Part shown: piece after piece, positions 43,077-52,392 of the stretch
Numbering within the stretch: position 1 is the stretch's first letter
Layout of the letters: the number at the start of each line of letters is the position of its first letter
Assembly: GCA_958370325.1 (NCBI GenBank)
Contig: CATXJW010000003.1
Span: 26,930-90,929 of the forward strand
From: an uncultured Collinsella sp.
GTDB lineage: Bacteria > Actinomycetota > Coriobacteriia > Coriobacteriales > Coriobacteriaceae
Length of the DNA stretch: 64,000 bases
Direction: 5' to 3'
Notes under the pieces: generated by a model
Databases searched by the model: none
The model's input: only the letters and a program-made list of their open reading frames with translations
What the model was told of the DNA's origin: nothing
Made by a program: the position numbers and the translations under genes

Positions 43077-44353
43077 TGATCCCCTCGGTCGAAATGGTCC
43101 TTTGGGCAATCCACCACGCCACGACGCTGCTCTTTGGCGTCTTTGCTTCGGCGGCGCTGTGCGGTATCGAAATCAATCGACGCCATGCACTCGAGTTGGT
43201 GGGGGTCGGAGCCGCAACCGGCGCTGCCTTTTCGATCGCCAATGTCGTTGGCGGAGAGCTTTTTGCCCGTCAGGTCTATCCGCTCGTCGTGCACCTGCCG
43301 CTTACCGTCTACCTGTGTGCGCGCTACCGCCTGAGCCCGCTGCTCGCGGCATTGGGCGTCACCAGCGCCTATCTGAGCTGTCAGTTCAGCAACTGGATGG
43401 GCATCGCCGCCTTTGCCGCAACCGATTCTCAGATCGCGTACTATCTGGCACGCATCGCTACCACGCTCGCCGTCTTTGCCGTCCTGCTGCATTGGGCCGG
43501 CGACATTGGACCCCGCCTGGCGATTAAAAGCCCCACCGAGCTGGGCATCCTTTTAATCCTGCCGCTCGTCTATTACATCTTTGACTACGCCACCAACGTC
43601 TACACCACGCTGTTCCACTCGGGCTCGGTGGTGACAGTTGAGTTTTTGGCATTTGCGCTCTGTGCCTTCTATCTTATGTTTCTTGCCGTCTACCTGCGCG
43701 AATACGAAGAAAAGGAAGCCGCCGAGCGAGAGCGTTGGATGCTCGAAACCCGCGACAGCGCCGCCATCAAAGAGCTCGAGGCTTGGCGTCAATCTGGGCG
43801 CGAGCTGTCGATTCTTCGCCACGATATGCGCCACTTCCTACGCAGCCTGGCCGCTTTAATTGAGGAGGGCCACACCGACGAGGCGCTCAAACGCATCGAC
43901 GAACTCTGCGAAGCCGGCGACCGCACCGCCGTACGCCGCTTCTGCGCCAACGAGACCGTAAACATCGCGCTTTCGTCATTCAACTCGGATATCAATAGAA
44001 ACGGCATTACCGCCAACCTGCGCGCCGCCGTACCCGAAACCGTCCACGTAGGTGACGCCGACCTGTTTAGCGTGCTCTCAAATGCCTTGGAAAACGCTAT
44101 CACCGCCGCAAGCGCCGCACCCCAAGGAAAGCGATTCGTCGACCTTGACCTGCGACTTGAGGATGGCCAGCTGCTGCTGTTAGTTTCCAACACGTTTGAC
44201 CGCGCGCCGCGCATGGTCGACGGCATGCCCGTGACCCGGCATGCGGGCCACGGCTTTGGCACCAAAAGCATCAAACTTGCCGTGGAGCGTATGAACGGCA
44301 ACTGCCAGTTCCGCATTAACGGCGATCGGTTTGAGCTGCGCGCTGTGATGTAA
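43076..44353 (+). CDS. GHKL sensor histidine kinase (AgrC-like)
   Basis: A 425-residue membrane kinase with about six N-terminal helices (1-205) that form the sensor. The dimerisation segment ELSILRHDMRHFLRSLAALI carries the phosphorylated His near residue 257. The GHKL ATPase has the N box VLSNALENAITAA and the G box GHGFGTKSI. The architecture matches AgrC/ComD-type peptide sensors, but the ligand is unknown. It is convergent with the gene at 44428. Confidence 0.93.
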   Translation: MIPSVEMVLWAIHHATTLLFGVFASAALCGIEINRRHALELVGVGAATGAAFSIANVVGGELFARQVYPLVVHLPLTVYLCARYRLSPLLAALGVTSAYLSCQFSNWMGIAAFAATDSQIAYYLARIATTLAVFAVLLHWAGDIGPRLAIKSPTELGILLILPLVYYIFDYATNVYTTLFHSGSVVTVEFLAFALCAFYLMFLAVYLREYEEKEAAERERWMLETRDSAAIKELEAWRQSGRELSILRHDMRHFLRSLAALIEEGHTDEALKRIDELCEAGDRTAVRRFCANETVNIALSSFNSDINRNGITANLRAAVPETVHVGDADLFSVLSNALENAITAASAAPQGKRFVDLDLRLEDGQLLLLVSNTFDRAPRMVDGMPVTRHAGHGFGTKSIKLAVERMNGNCQFRINGDRFELRAVM

Positions 44354-44427
44354 GGGCGCGGGCGCGACGGATTTGCGTTCCGCGGGTACGGCTCGCCCGC
44401 TCGGGGTCGTTTGTCGACGCGGGCTCG

Positions 44428-45003
44428 CTACAGCGGCGCGGCCGCCGGGGTCAGCTGCTTGATGTAGGCCCACATGCGCTGCTTAGCGGCCTTGTCGGTG
44501 AGTGCCGCCTCAAAGCCGTCGAGCGCGAGCACGCGGCGGCCCTGCACATGGGCGACCAGGCCGGGCTTGAGCATGGCGGTGTCGAAGTCATCGATCGCCA
44601 CGAGCATATCGGCGTAGGCCTCGCGCATGGCATCGGCCGCGTTGTTGTCGAGCAGTAGCACCGCCTCGGGGTCCAAGGCCTCAAGCGCCTCGCGGAACAG
44701 CTCGCACGGCAGAGCCTCGCCCACCGTGACCGCTCCGTCGCCTGCGCCGGTGACGCTTGCCAGCACGCAAAAATCCTCGGGCGCGTAGCCGATGGCCCCA
44801 AGCGCCTTGCGCAACGCCGCGCCATCCGGGCCGGCGGCAAGCTCGCCACCCGAACGCTCGGCCTCGTCCAAATCGCCTTTGACCAGAACGATCGGCGAGC
44901 ACGCGTTGCCCACGATGCGCACGCCACGGACCGCAAGCGATGTGAGCTCCTGCTCGGCCGCCTGGGCGATGGCTTCTTTTTTCTGGCTTTGTGACGTGGA
45001 CAT
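44428..45003 (-). CDS. Uracil-DNA-glycosylase-fold-like protein, degenerate
   Basis: A 191-residue Ala/Leu-rich soluble protein. The segment SPIVLVKGDLDEAERSGGEL followed by AAGPDGAALRKALGAIGYAPEDFCVLASV has the spacing of type 4/5 uracil-DNA glycosylases (GEAPG...G.AG.LL...IGL...). The catalytic and Fe-S-binding residues of active enzymes are not seen. I regard it as a divergent relative, probably not an active glycosylase. ATG 45003 has TGGAGAG upstream. It stands alone, convergent with the histidine kinase and divergent from trxA. Confidence 0.5.
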   Translation of the reverse strand: MSTSQSQKKEAIAQAAEQELTSLAVRGVRIVGNACSPIVLVKGDLDEAERSGGELAAGPDGAALRKALGAIGYAPEDFCVLASVTGAGDGAVTVGEALPCELFREALEALDPEAVLLLDNNAADAMREAYADMLVAIDDFDTAMLKPGLVAHVQGRRVLALDGFEAALTDKAAKQRMWAYIKQLTPAAAPL

Positions 45004-45139
45004 GCGCTCTCCAATCGTTTGCGTGCCCACCATTATATAAAAGAGCCGCCTGCGAGTGGTTGCTTTGCGGGCGGCTGGGTATAAGCACGGTCGTACTGAG
45101 TTTTACGCGGCTGAGCCGCGTCACATTATGGAGGTCACC

Positions 45140-45460
45140 ATGGCTGACATTAAGCAGATTACCCCCGAGAACTTCGATTCCATCGTTAACGGCAGCCTGC
45201 CCGTGCTGGTCGATTTTTGGGCACCGTGGTGCGGGCCCTGCCGATCGCTCTCGCCCATCGTTGACGAGGTTGCCGATGAGCTGGCGGGCAAGCTTGCCGT
45301 TGCCAAATGCAACGTCGACGACAACCAGGACCTGGCCATGAAGTATGGCGTCATGAGCATCCCCACGCTGATTGTGTTTAAGAACGGCGAAGAGATTGAC
45401 CGCTCGGTTGGCGCTCTGCCCAAGGCGAGGCTGCAGGCGCTGCTGGAGAAGCATCTGTAA
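45140..45460 (+). CDS. trxA: Thioredoxin
   Basis: A 106-residue standard thioredoxin, the general disulfide reductant of the cytosol. The active site is FWAPWCGPCR with Cys31 and Cys34, followed by the cis-proline segment MSIPTLIVFKNG. ATG 45140 has GGAGG 5 bases upstream; ATG 45128, four codons earlier, overlaps that site. No thioredoxin reductase is adjacent. A terminator follows at 45572. Confidence 0.97.
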   Translation: MADIKQITPENFDSIVNGSLPVLVDFWAPWCGPCRSLSPIVDEVADELAGKLAVAKCNVDDNQDLAMKYGVMSIPTLIVFKNGEEIDRSVGALPKARLQALLEKHL

Positions 45461-45571
45461 TACGCTTGTTACTTACCCGCCGTCCATGAGCGGTTTTGCA
45501 CCGCTCGCCGGACTGCCGGGTGCGGCGCGTGTGACCACGGATAGTATGGTAGTTACAAACAGCCCCCAGTG

Positions 45572-45608
45572 AACGGGTGCGAGTCGCACAGACTCGCACC
45601 CGTTTTCT
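45572..45608 (+). terminator. Intrinsic terminator downstream of trxA
   Basis: A 14-bp perfect stem (ACGGGTGCGAGTC-type arms, 45572-45585 and 45591-45604) around GCACA, followed by TTTC. It isolates trxA from the nikR unit. Confidence 0.85.
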
Positions 45609-45681
45609 TATGCAGCTGCGCACAGAGTGGGCGTAGTAAAATCTGAACCACTGAACTGCCCCATACAAAAGGAGATTTCCC

Positions 45682-45930
45682 ATGCATGACGTTGGAATGA
45701 ACATGAGCCAGCTTGCCATGAGCGTCAAGCAGGTCGACGACACCATCGAGCTCGCTCACGAGTGGAGCCATCAGCTGCTGCATGCGACCGAGAATTTTGA
45801 CATGGAGCGCATCGGCGCCAAGCTCGAGGCAGCCATGGCCGCGCTGCACGAGGCCCACGACGCACTCGAGGGCTACGAGGAAGCCATCGAGGCCGACCAC
45901 AACTCCGTCGGCTCCGTGAAGTTGGTGTAA
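45682..45930 (+). CDS. Small helical protein coupled to nikR
   Basis: An 82-residue acidic protein predicted to be mostly helical, with heptad-like spacing and five His residues (MHDVGMNMSQLAMSVKQVDD, then EWSHQLLHATENFDMERIG). GGAGA lies 7 bases before the ATG. Its stop is separated from the nikR GTG by one base, so it is translationally coupled to the nickel regulator. No family recognised. A role in nickel homeostasis is inferred only from this coupling. Confidence 0.75.
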   Translation: MHDVGMNMSQLAMSVKQVDDTIELAHEWSHQLLHATENFDMERIGAKLEAAMAALHEAHDALEGYEEAIEADHNSVGSVKLV

Positions 45931-45931
45931 C

Positions 45932-46444
45932 GTGGCCGAACACGAGCACGGCTGCGGGTACGAGCACGACCATCCGCACGGGGCGGACGGTGACACGGGC
46001 TGCCACTGTAGTGGTTCCGGCTCCGAGCTGGTCCGTTTTTCGGTTACCGCACCGGACGACCTGCTGCGCCGTTTTGACGAACAGATCGCGCGCCGCGGCG
46101 ACGTGGCCAACCGCTCCGAGGCCGTGCGCGACCTGATTCGCGCCTCGATCGCCAAGGAGCAGATGCGCACGCCCGATGAGCATGTTATCGGGTCGCTCAC
46201 CATGATCTACGACCACCATACCGGCGACCTGACGCGCCGTCTGGACGAAGTGCAGCACGACTACACCGACGAGATCGTATCGACCATGCACGTGCATCTG
46301 GATCACCACAACTGCTTGGAGATTCTGGCGCTCAAGGGTCGCGGCGAGCGCGTCTACGAACTAGCCGACCGTCTGCTGGGCCTGCGCGGCGTTAAGCACG
46401 GCGAGCTCACGTGCGCCGCCACCAAGCAGAGCCTGGGGCTGTAG
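45932..46444 (+). CDS. nikR: Nickel-responsive regulator NikR with His-rich N-terminal tail
   Basis: A 170-residue ribbon-helix-helix repressor. The RHH domain is at about 34-78 (VRFSVTAPDDLLRRFDEQIA, ANRSEAVRDLIRASI). The ACT-like nickel domain is at about 85-160, with the family metal ligands in STMHVHLDHHNCLEI (His, His-x-His, Cys). The first 32 residues are an unusual His/Cys/Gly-rich tail (MAEHEHGCGYEHDHPHG, then CHCSGSGS) with seven histidine/cysteine ligands, absent from classical NikR of about 133-150 residues. The tail may store or pass on nickel. Start is GTG 45932. It sits directly upstream of hypF, so nickel probably controls hydrogenase maturation here. Confidence 0.93.
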   Translation: MAEHEHGCGYEHDHPHGADGDTGCHCSGSGSELVRFSVTAPDDLLRRFDEQIARRGDVANRSEAVRDLIRASIAKEQMRTPDEHVIGSLTMIYDHHTGDLTRRLDEVQHDYTDEIVSTMHVHLDHHNCLEILALKGRGERVYELADRLLGLRGVKHGELTCAATKQSLGL

Positions 46445-46486
46445 CGCACCTGTCCCTATTTGGTCGGTTTTGATGAGGGGTGTCGC

Positions 46487-48943
46487 ATGCGGCATGTGCA
46501 TATTCATGTGACGGGCATTGTGCAGGGCGTTGGCATGCGACCGTTTGTGTATCGCGAGGCCATGGCGTATGGCATTTGCGGATGGGTGCTCAACGCGGGC
46601 GACGGCGTGCATATCGAAGCGCATGCTCTGGCCGGTGCGCTCGATGCTTTTGTTGCCGCGCTTTCTGAGCATGCGCCTGCGGCAGCCCGCGTAGAGCATG
46701 TCGAGGTTGTGGACCTGGCAGCCAACGGTTGGGATGCCGCCAATGAAGAGGGTTTTCGCATCGTAGCATCGCAGGACCAGACCGCGCACACGACGCTCGT
46801 CTCGCCCGATATCGCCACCTGCGACGATTGCCTGCGCGAGCTGTTCGATCCCGCCGACCGACGCTATCACTACCCCTTTATCAACTGCACTAACTGCGGC
46901 CCACGCTTTACCATCATCCGATCGCTGCCTTATGACCGAGCGGCTACCTCGATGGACCGTTTTCCCATGTGCCCTGAGTGTGCCGCGGAGTATGCCAATC
47001 CGCTCGACCGTCGCTTTCACGCGCAGCCCGATGCCTGCTTTGATTGCGGGCCGCATATCATGTGGCGCGAAGTGGGCGTGGGCGATGAGCCGGGCGAAGC
47101 CGCCGCGCCGCCGGCCGTCGGCACCACGCGCGAGACCAGCGACGCCATTATCGACCGCTGCGTTGAGCTGCTGGCCGTTGGTGGCATCGTCGCCATCAAG
47201 GGCCTGGGCGGATTCCATCTATCCTGTGACGCCTCCAACGAGCAGGCGGTAGCCGAGCTTCGCCGCCGTAAACGCCGCAGCAACAAGCCACTTGCCGTTA
47301 TGGTGCGCAGCCTTGCCGACGCTGAACGCCTGTGCCATATCAGCGACGTTGAGCGCGGCTTGCTGGCCGGCAGCATTCGCCCCATTGTGCTGCTGCGCCG
47401 ACGTGCCGTTTGCGAGAGCGGTGATTCTCCCGACGCCCTCGCGCTCGCACCGTCCGTCGCGCGCGACCTGCCCGAGCTCGGCGTTATGCTCCCCTACACC
47501 CCGCTTCAGCATCTGCTGCTTGCCGCGGCAGAAGCCCGCGGTATGCACGCGCTCGTCATGACCAGCGGAAACCTGAGCGAAGAGCCCATCGAGACCGACG
47601 ACGATCTTGCCTGGGAACACCTCGTTGCCGCCGGCATCGCCGATGCGTTGCTCGGCAACGACCGCGCGATCCTCTCGCGCTACGACGACTCTGTAGCGCG
47701 CGTGGTCGACGGCGCCGTTATGCCCGTGCGCCGCGCTCGCGGATATGCACCCCAGCCGCTGCCGTTGCCGGCGCTCGACGGCACTCCGTCCTGCGTGCTC
47801 GCCTGTGGGCCACAACAAAAGGCCACGATTGCGCTCACGCGTGAAGGGGCGAACGGCGAGGCAACCTGTTTTGTGTCGCAGCATATCGGCGATGTTGAAA
47901 ACGGCGGGACCTTCGATGCCTGGAACGCCGCGCGCACGCGCTTGGAAGATCTCTTTGACTTGGTGCCCGCCGCCTTAGCCTGCGATGTACATCCCAGCTA
48001 TCTATCGAGCCAGTGGGCGCGCGAGCAGGCGCGAAAATGCAATCTGCCGCTCGTCGAGGTGCAGCACCATCATGCGCATATCGCGAGCGTAATGGCCGAG
48101 GCTATCGCCGCGGGCCAGCTTACAACCGACGCGCGCGTCCTTGGCATCGCCTTTGACGGCACCGGCGCCGGTACCGATGGGACCATTTGGGGCGGCGAGT
48201 TTCTTGTTGCCAGCCTTGGCGGCTTTGAGCGCGCCGCGCATTTGCGCACCTGGGCGCTCCCCGGCGGGGCGGCCTCCGTGCGCGACGCCCGCCGCAACGC
48301 CTTTGCCCTGCTCAGTGAGCTCGGCCTACTCGAGCACCCAGGCGCCGCTCGGCTTTTGGACAGCCTCGACGAGCAAACGCGCAGCGTGACAGCCACCATG
48401 ATCGAGCGCGGCATCAACAGCCCGCGTACCAGCAGCATGGGTCGCTTGTTTGATGCCTCAGCCGCGATCCTGGGCATTTGCGGCCAGGCAACCTACGAGG
48501 GCGAACCCGCCATCGAGCTTGAAGCCGCCGCCTGGCGCGCGCTCGGCGGTAAGACCGTTCGTCTCGGCGGCAATCATACAGGCGTATTCACGTCTGCCGA
48601 TGACTCCCCCATCTTGGACCCCCAACCACTCATCGAAGCTCTTCTGAATGGAATCGAGGCAGGCGCGCCGGCCGATAGGCTCGCCCTCGAGTTTCACATC
48701 GCCATCGCACGCTCTTCGGCACGAATCGCACGCGAAATCTGCGCGCGCGAAGGCCTCGATACCGTCGCACTCTCGGGCGGTGTGTTCATGAACCGGCTTT
48801 TGCTTCAGCTTCTTACCCACGAACTCAAAGACGCCGGTCTTGCCGTCTTGGTCCCCCACGCCGTGCCCGTCAACGACGGCTGCATCGCCTACGGTCAGGC
48901 CGCCATCGCTCGCGCTCGCCTCGCGCAGACAGCATCGCGATAG
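46487..48943 (+). CDS. hypF: Carbamoyltransferase HypF
   Basis: HypF makes the cyanide ligand precursor for [NiFe]-hydrogenase, acting with HypE. The 818-residue protein has the full domain order. An acylphosphatase comes first (1-90, GIVQGVGMRPFVYREA). Two zinc fingers follow at about 105-180 (CDDCLRELFDPADRRYHYPF, CTNCGPRFT, CPECAAEY, CFDCGP). A YrdC-like domain spans about 205-390 (IVAIKGLGGFHLSCDA, KPLAVMVRS). The Kae1-like carbamoyl domain follows from about 410, with HHHAHIASVMAE and GIAFDGTGAGTDGTIWGGEF. ATG 46487 has GAGGGG upstream. It begins the hypF-hypC-hypD-hypE cluster. Confidence 0.97.
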   Translation: MRHVHIHVTGIVQGVGMRPFVYREAMAYGICGWVLNAGDGVHIEAHALAGALDAFVAALSEHAPAAARVEHVEVVDLAANGWDAANEEGFRIVASQDQTAHTTLVSPDIATCDDCLRELFDPADRRYHYPFINCTNCGPRFTIIRSLPYDRAATSMDRFPMCPECAAEYANPLDRRFHAQPDACFDCGPHIMWREVGVGDEPGEAAAPPAVGTTRETSDAIIDRCVELLAVGGIVAIKGLGGFHLSCDASNEQAVAELRRRKRRSNKPLAVMVRSLADAERLCHISDVERGLLAGSIRPIVLLRRRAVCESGDSPDALALAPSVARDLPELGVMLPYTPLQHLLLAAAEARGMHALVMTSGNLSEEPIETDDDLAWEHLVAAGIADALLGNDRAILSRYDDSVARVVDGAVMPVRRARGYAPQPLPLPALDGTPSCVLACGPQQKATIALTREGANGEATCFVSQHIGDVENGGTFDAWNAARTRLEDLFDLVPAALACDVHPSYLSSQWAREQARKCNLPLVEVQHHHAHIASVMAEAIAAGQLTTDARVLGIAFDGTGAGTDGTIWGGEFLVASLGGFERAAHLRTWALPGGAASVRDARRNAFALLSELGLLEHPGAARLLDSLDEQTRSVTATMIERGINSPRTSSMGRLFDASAAILGICGQATYEGEPAIELEAAAWRALGGKTVRLGGNHTGVFTSADDSPILDPQPLIEALLNGIEAGAPADRLALEFHIAIARSSARIAREICAREGLDTVALSGGVFMNRLLLQLLTHELKDAGLAVLVPHAVPVNDGCIAYGQAAIARARLAQTASR

Positions 48944-49074
48944 GCTGTTTTGCCAGCCTACGCGCCGCCGTCTCACAGGTGTAACGCGTTTGCTCGTGAC
49001 TCCCGCGAGCGCTACCATCAACTGATGGGTAATTAGGCGCCTATCCAGCGCAAAACGTATAAAAGGGGAACATT

Positions 49075-49335
49075 ATGTGCCTTGCCGTTCCCGGTAAAGT
49101 GGTCAAACGCGACGACGACCTTAAGGCGACCGTCGACATGATGGGCATCGAGCGCCCCGTTTCGCTGCGCCTCGTGCCGACGGCACAGGTAGGCGACTAT
49201 ATTCTCGTGCACGCCGGCTTTGGCATTCAGATTGTCGACGAGCAGGAGGCGCAGGAGACGCTCGACCTGGTCAACACCATGACCGAACTGGTCGAAGAAG
49301 ACCAGCCGGCCACCAACCCGGCGGAGGCTTACTAG
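49075..49335 (+). CDS. hypC: Hydrogenase maturation chaperone HypC
   Basis: An 86-residue protein starting MCLAVPGKVVKRDDDL; Cys2, exposed after Met removal, binds the Fe(CN)2CO precursor with HypD. The rest follows the OB-like HypC fold (VSLRLVPTAQVGDYILVHAG). GGGG lies 7 bases before the ATG. Its TAG overlaps the GTG of hypD by one base. The 131-bp gap after hypF carries no gene. Confidence 0.96.
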   Translation: MCLAVPGKVVKRDDDLKATVDMMGIERPVSLRLVPTAQVGDYILVHAGFGIQIVDEQEAQETLDLVNTMTELVEEDQPATNPAEAY

Positions 49336-50447
49336 TGGCGGCCGGACAGCCGGCTCGCTCCGGTATCGACTTTTCGGCATTTCGCGATTCCAAGCTGGCC
49401 CGCGAGCTCATCGAGCGCATCCGTGAACTCGTCGGCGACCGCGCCATCAACCTTATGGAAGTCTGCGGCACGCACACCGTGAGCATCGGTCGCTATGGCT
49501 TTCGCTCCATTATGCCGGCGGGACTCAAGCTGCTGAGCGGCCCAGGTTGCCCCGTCTGCGTTACCGCCAACCGCGATATCGACCATGCAATCGCGCTCGC
49601 CAACATAGACGGCGCCATCATCACCACCTTTGGCGACATGATGCGCGTGCCCGGATCGTCCACCTCGCTCGCCGCGCAAAAGGCAGCAGGGTGCGACATT
49701 CGCATCGTCTACTCCCCGCTCGACGCGCTCGACATCGCTGAGCAAAACCCCGACCGCCCGGTCATCTTTATGGGTGTGGGCTTTGAGACCACCACTCCCA
49801 CCATCGCCGCCGCTATCCTGGAGGCAGACGCGCGCGGGCTGCAGAACTTCTCGGTCTACTGCGCCCATAAGACCACGCCGCCGGCGCTACGCGCCATCGC
49901 CAACGATCCCGAGACCACTATCGACGGCTTTATCCTTCCGGGGCACGTCGCCACCATCACGGGCTTAACGCCCTTTGGCTTTTTGGTCGACGAGTTTAAG
50001 ACCCCAGGCGTGGTCACGGGATTTGAGCCGGTCGACATCTTGCAGGGCATCTGCATGCTGGTCCAGATGGTTGTCGAGAGCAAGCCGGCGATCGACAACG
50101 CCTACCGCCGCGGTGTCAATGCGAACGGCAACCCCGTGGCGCGCCAGCTGGTCGAGCAGGTGTTTGAGCCGTGCGACACCACATGGCGCGGTCTGGGGCC
50201 GATTGCCGGCTCGGGGCTCGCCATTCGTCCCGAGTTTTCGCACTTCGATGCCAGCATGCGCTTTGACGTGTCCATCGAGCCGACGGTCGAGCCGCGCGGA
50301 TGCCGCTGCGGCGACGTGTTGCGCGGAGCCATTACGCCGAGCGACTGCCCACTGTTCGGCCACGCTTGTACACCCGAGCATCCCGTCGGCCCCTGCATGG
50401 TGAGTTCCGAGGGCAGCTGTGCAGCATATTTCCGCTACCGAGGCTAA
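49335..50447 (+). CDS. hypD: Hydrogenase maturation protein HypD
   Basis: This 370-residue [4Fe-4S] scaffold protein assembles the Fe(CN)2CO group. Visible motifs: LMEVCGTHTVSIGRYGFRS, GPGCPVCVTANRDIDHA, FMGVGFETTTPTIAAAI and GFILPGHVATITG. A C-terminal cysteine-rich segment holds the cluster (CRCGDVLRG, CPLFGHACTPEHPVGPCMVS). It starts with GTG overlapping the hypC stop, so HypC and HypD are made in coupling, fitting their complex. Length is normal. Confidence 0.97.
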   Translation: MAAGQPARSGIDFSAFRDSKLARELIERIRELVGDRAINLMEVCGTHTVSIGRYGFRSIMPAGLKLLSGPGCPVCVTANRDIDHAIALANIDGAIITTFGDMMRVPGSSTSLAAQKAAGCDIRIVYSPLDALDIAEQNPDRPVIFMGVGFETTTPTIAAAILEADARGLQNFSVYCAHKTTPPALRAIANDPETTIDGFILPGHVATITGLTPFGFLVDEFKTPGVVTGFEPVDILQGICMLVQMVVESKPAIDNAYRRGVNANGNPVARQLVEQVFEPCDTTWRGLGPIAGSGLAIRPEFSHFDASMRFDVSIEPTVEPRGCRCGDVLRGAITPSDCPLFGHACTPEHPVGPCMVSSEGSCAAYFRYRG

Positions 50448-50531
50448 TGGGTTCCGCCGCTCTAACGAACGGCGGGCCGGTTGACGCTGCACCTCACCCA
50501 TATAATTCCGTCCTCGATTGGAGTTTTCGAT

Positions 50532-51566
50532 ATGTCCCGCACTGCCACCGATAGCACTGTCCTGCTGGGCCACGGCTCTGGCGGCCAGATGATGAAACGC
50601 ATCATCGATGAGGTCTTTTTGGATGCCTTTGGGTCGCCCGAACTGCTCGAGGGCAACGATGCCGGCGTCGCTGCGCTGCCCGCGAGCGGGCGCATCGCCA
50701 TGTCGACCGACAGCTTTGTAGTCTCGCCGCAGTTCTTCCCCGGCGGTAATATCGGCCGACTCGCCGTGTGCGGAACCGTTAACGACGTCGCGACCTCGGG
50801 CGCTAACGTGCGCTACCTGTCGTGCGGCTTCATCCTCGAAGAGGGCTACCCCATGGACAAGCTGCGCCAGATCGTCCAGACCATGGCCGAGACGGCACGC
50901 GAGGCGGGCGTGGCGATCATCACCGGCGACACCAAGGTGGTCGAGCGCGGCGGGGCCGACGGCGTCTATATCAATACCGCCGGCGTGGGCGAGGTACCCG
51001 CGGGCGTGGCGCTCAGCGGCGCAAACTGCAAGCCCGGCGACGTCATCCTGGTGTCGGGTACACTCGGCGACCACGGCATCGCCATCATGAGCCAACGCGA
51101 GGGCCTGGCGTTTTCGAGCACCATCGAAAGCGATGCCGCGCCGCTCAACCACCTGATTGCCGATGTGCTTGCCGCAGCACCCGACACACGTTGCTTCCGC
51201 GACCCCACGCGCGGTGGCCTGGCGTCCACGCTCAACGAGTTTGCCCAGGCCAGCGGCGTTGCCATGGAGGTCGACAAGGATGCCGTGCCCGTACGCCCCG
51301 ACGTGCAGGCAGCCTGCGAGATGCTCGGCTACGATGTGTTGCAGGTGGCAAACGAGGGCAAGATGGTCGCCGTGGTGCCGGCCGAACAGGCAGATGCGGC
51401 ACTGGCCGCCATGCGCGCCGCCCGCTACGGCGAGAATGCCGCGATTATCGGCCGCGTGCTGCCGCTTGGATCGGACGCTCGACCCGCCGTGCGCGTACGC
51501 ACCGGCTGGGGCTCGACCCGCATCCTCGACATGCTCGTGGGAGAGCAGCTGCCAAGGATTTGCTAA
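50532..51566 (+). CDS. hypE: Carbamoyl dehydratase HypE
   Basis: HypE dehydrates the thiocarboxamide on its C-terminal cysteine to thiocyanate. The 344-residue protein ends in PRIC, so the essential last Cys is present. The PurM-like ATPase motifs are LGHGSGGQMMKRIIDEVF, EGNDAGV, MSTDSFVVSP and TRGGLASTLNE. ATG 50532 has TTGGAG 9 bases upstream; an earlier in-frame start at 50481 has none. It is the last hyp gene, 84 bp after hypD. Confidence 0.96.
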   Translation: MSRTATDSTVLLGHGSGGQMMKRIIDEVFLDAFGSPELLEGNDAGVAALPASGRIAMSTDSFVVSPQFFPGGNIGRLAVCGTVNDVATSGANVRYLSCGFILEEGYPMDKLRQIVQTMAETAREAGVAIITGDTKVVERGGADGVYINTAGVGEVPAGVALSGANCKPGDVILVSGTLGDHGIAIMSQREGLAFSSTIESDAAPLNHLIADVLAAAPDTRCFRDPTRGGLASTLNEFAQASGVAMEVDKDAVPVRPDVQAACEMLGYDVLQVANEGKMVAVVPAEQADAALAAMRAARYGENAAIIGRVLPLGSDARPAVRVRTGWGSTRILDMLVGEQLPRIC

Positions 51567-51671
51567 CGACAAAGGCCCAGGGCTATTAAAGATATTCAGA
51601 TTCCAAACATGCCCGGCACGCATGCCCAGTATCATGGGGTGCGTTTTACAACTCAAGCGGCAGGAGCACCC

Positions 51672-52340
51672 ATGGCAGCAGCTTTTTCCCATGTGATCTT
51701 TGATCTGGATGGCACCATCCTCAACACGCTCGAGGACCTGGCGGCCGCCAGCAACCATACCTGCGAGATGCACGGCTGGCCCACGTTTGCCGTAGACGAG
51801 TACCGCTACAAGGTGGGAAACGGCATGCTCAAGCTGGTCGAACGCTTTATGCCTGCCGAGTATGCGGGCGACGGTCGCATGTTTGAGCAGACGCTTGCCG
51901 AGTTTAGGGCTTACTACGGCGAGCACAAGGAGGACCACACCGCCCCCTATGCCGGCACGATCGAGATGCTCGACCGCCTACGCGCCGCGGGCGTTCAGCT
52001 TGCCGTGCTCACCAACAAGGACCATGTCTCGGCCGCTCCGCTTATCGAGAAGTATTTTGGTTCCGAGCGCTTTGCGCTGGTGCAGGGCCGCGTCGATGCG
52101 TTTCCTCCCAAGCCCGAGGCGCCTGTTACGCTGCATGTGATGGAAGCGCTGGGCGCCGATCCGTCGACCACACTCTATGTGGGCGATTCCAATGTCGATG
52201 TTCTGACCGGTCACAACGCCGGCCTCAAGAGCGCGGGCGTCAGCTGGGGCTTCCGCGGCCGCGCAGAGTTGGAGGCCGCTGGCGCCGACTACGTGGTGGA
52301 CACCCAGGACGAGCTCTCGGCGCTAATCCTGGGCGAGTAA
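51672..52340 (+). CDS. HAD hydrolase, phosphoglycolate-phosphatase-like
   Basis: A 222-residue HAD phosphatase. Motif I is FDLDGTILNTLED (nucleophile Asp near residue 12, general acid Asp two residues on). Motif II is AVLTNKDH, the Lys of motif III lies in PPKPEAPV, and motif IV is YVGDSNVDV. The helical cap (about 18-80) is of the Gph/PGP type. ATG 51672 has AGGAGC upstream. It follows hypE by 105 bp and may or may not be cotranscribed. The substrate is uncertain: phosphoglycolate phosphatase or another small phosphoester. Confidence 0.85.
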   Translation: MAAAFSHVIFDLDGTILNTLEDLAAASNHTCEMHGWPTFAVDEYRYKVGNGMLKLVERFMPAEYAGDGRMFEQTLAEFRAYYGEHKEDHTAPYAGTIEMLDRLRAAGVQLAVLTNKDHVSAAPLIEKYFGSERFALVQGRVDAFPPKPEAPVTLHVMEALGADPSTTLYVGDSNVDVLTGHNAGLKSAGVSWGFRGRAELEAAGADYVVDTQDELSALILGE

Positions 52341-52359
52341 CCGCTCATCCCTCCCACGG

Positions 52360-52392
52360 GTAGCTAATGTAGGACGGGGCTCTTTTAGCTGC
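52360..52392 (+). terminator. Terminator-like GTAGCT...AGCTGC element
   Basis: GTAGCTAATGTAGGACGGGG then CTCTTTTAGCTGC, closely related to the minus-strand element at 24919-24949. It follows the HAD gene by 19 bases. Similarity of position and sequence suggests a repeated 3' end signal. Confidence 0.5.
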
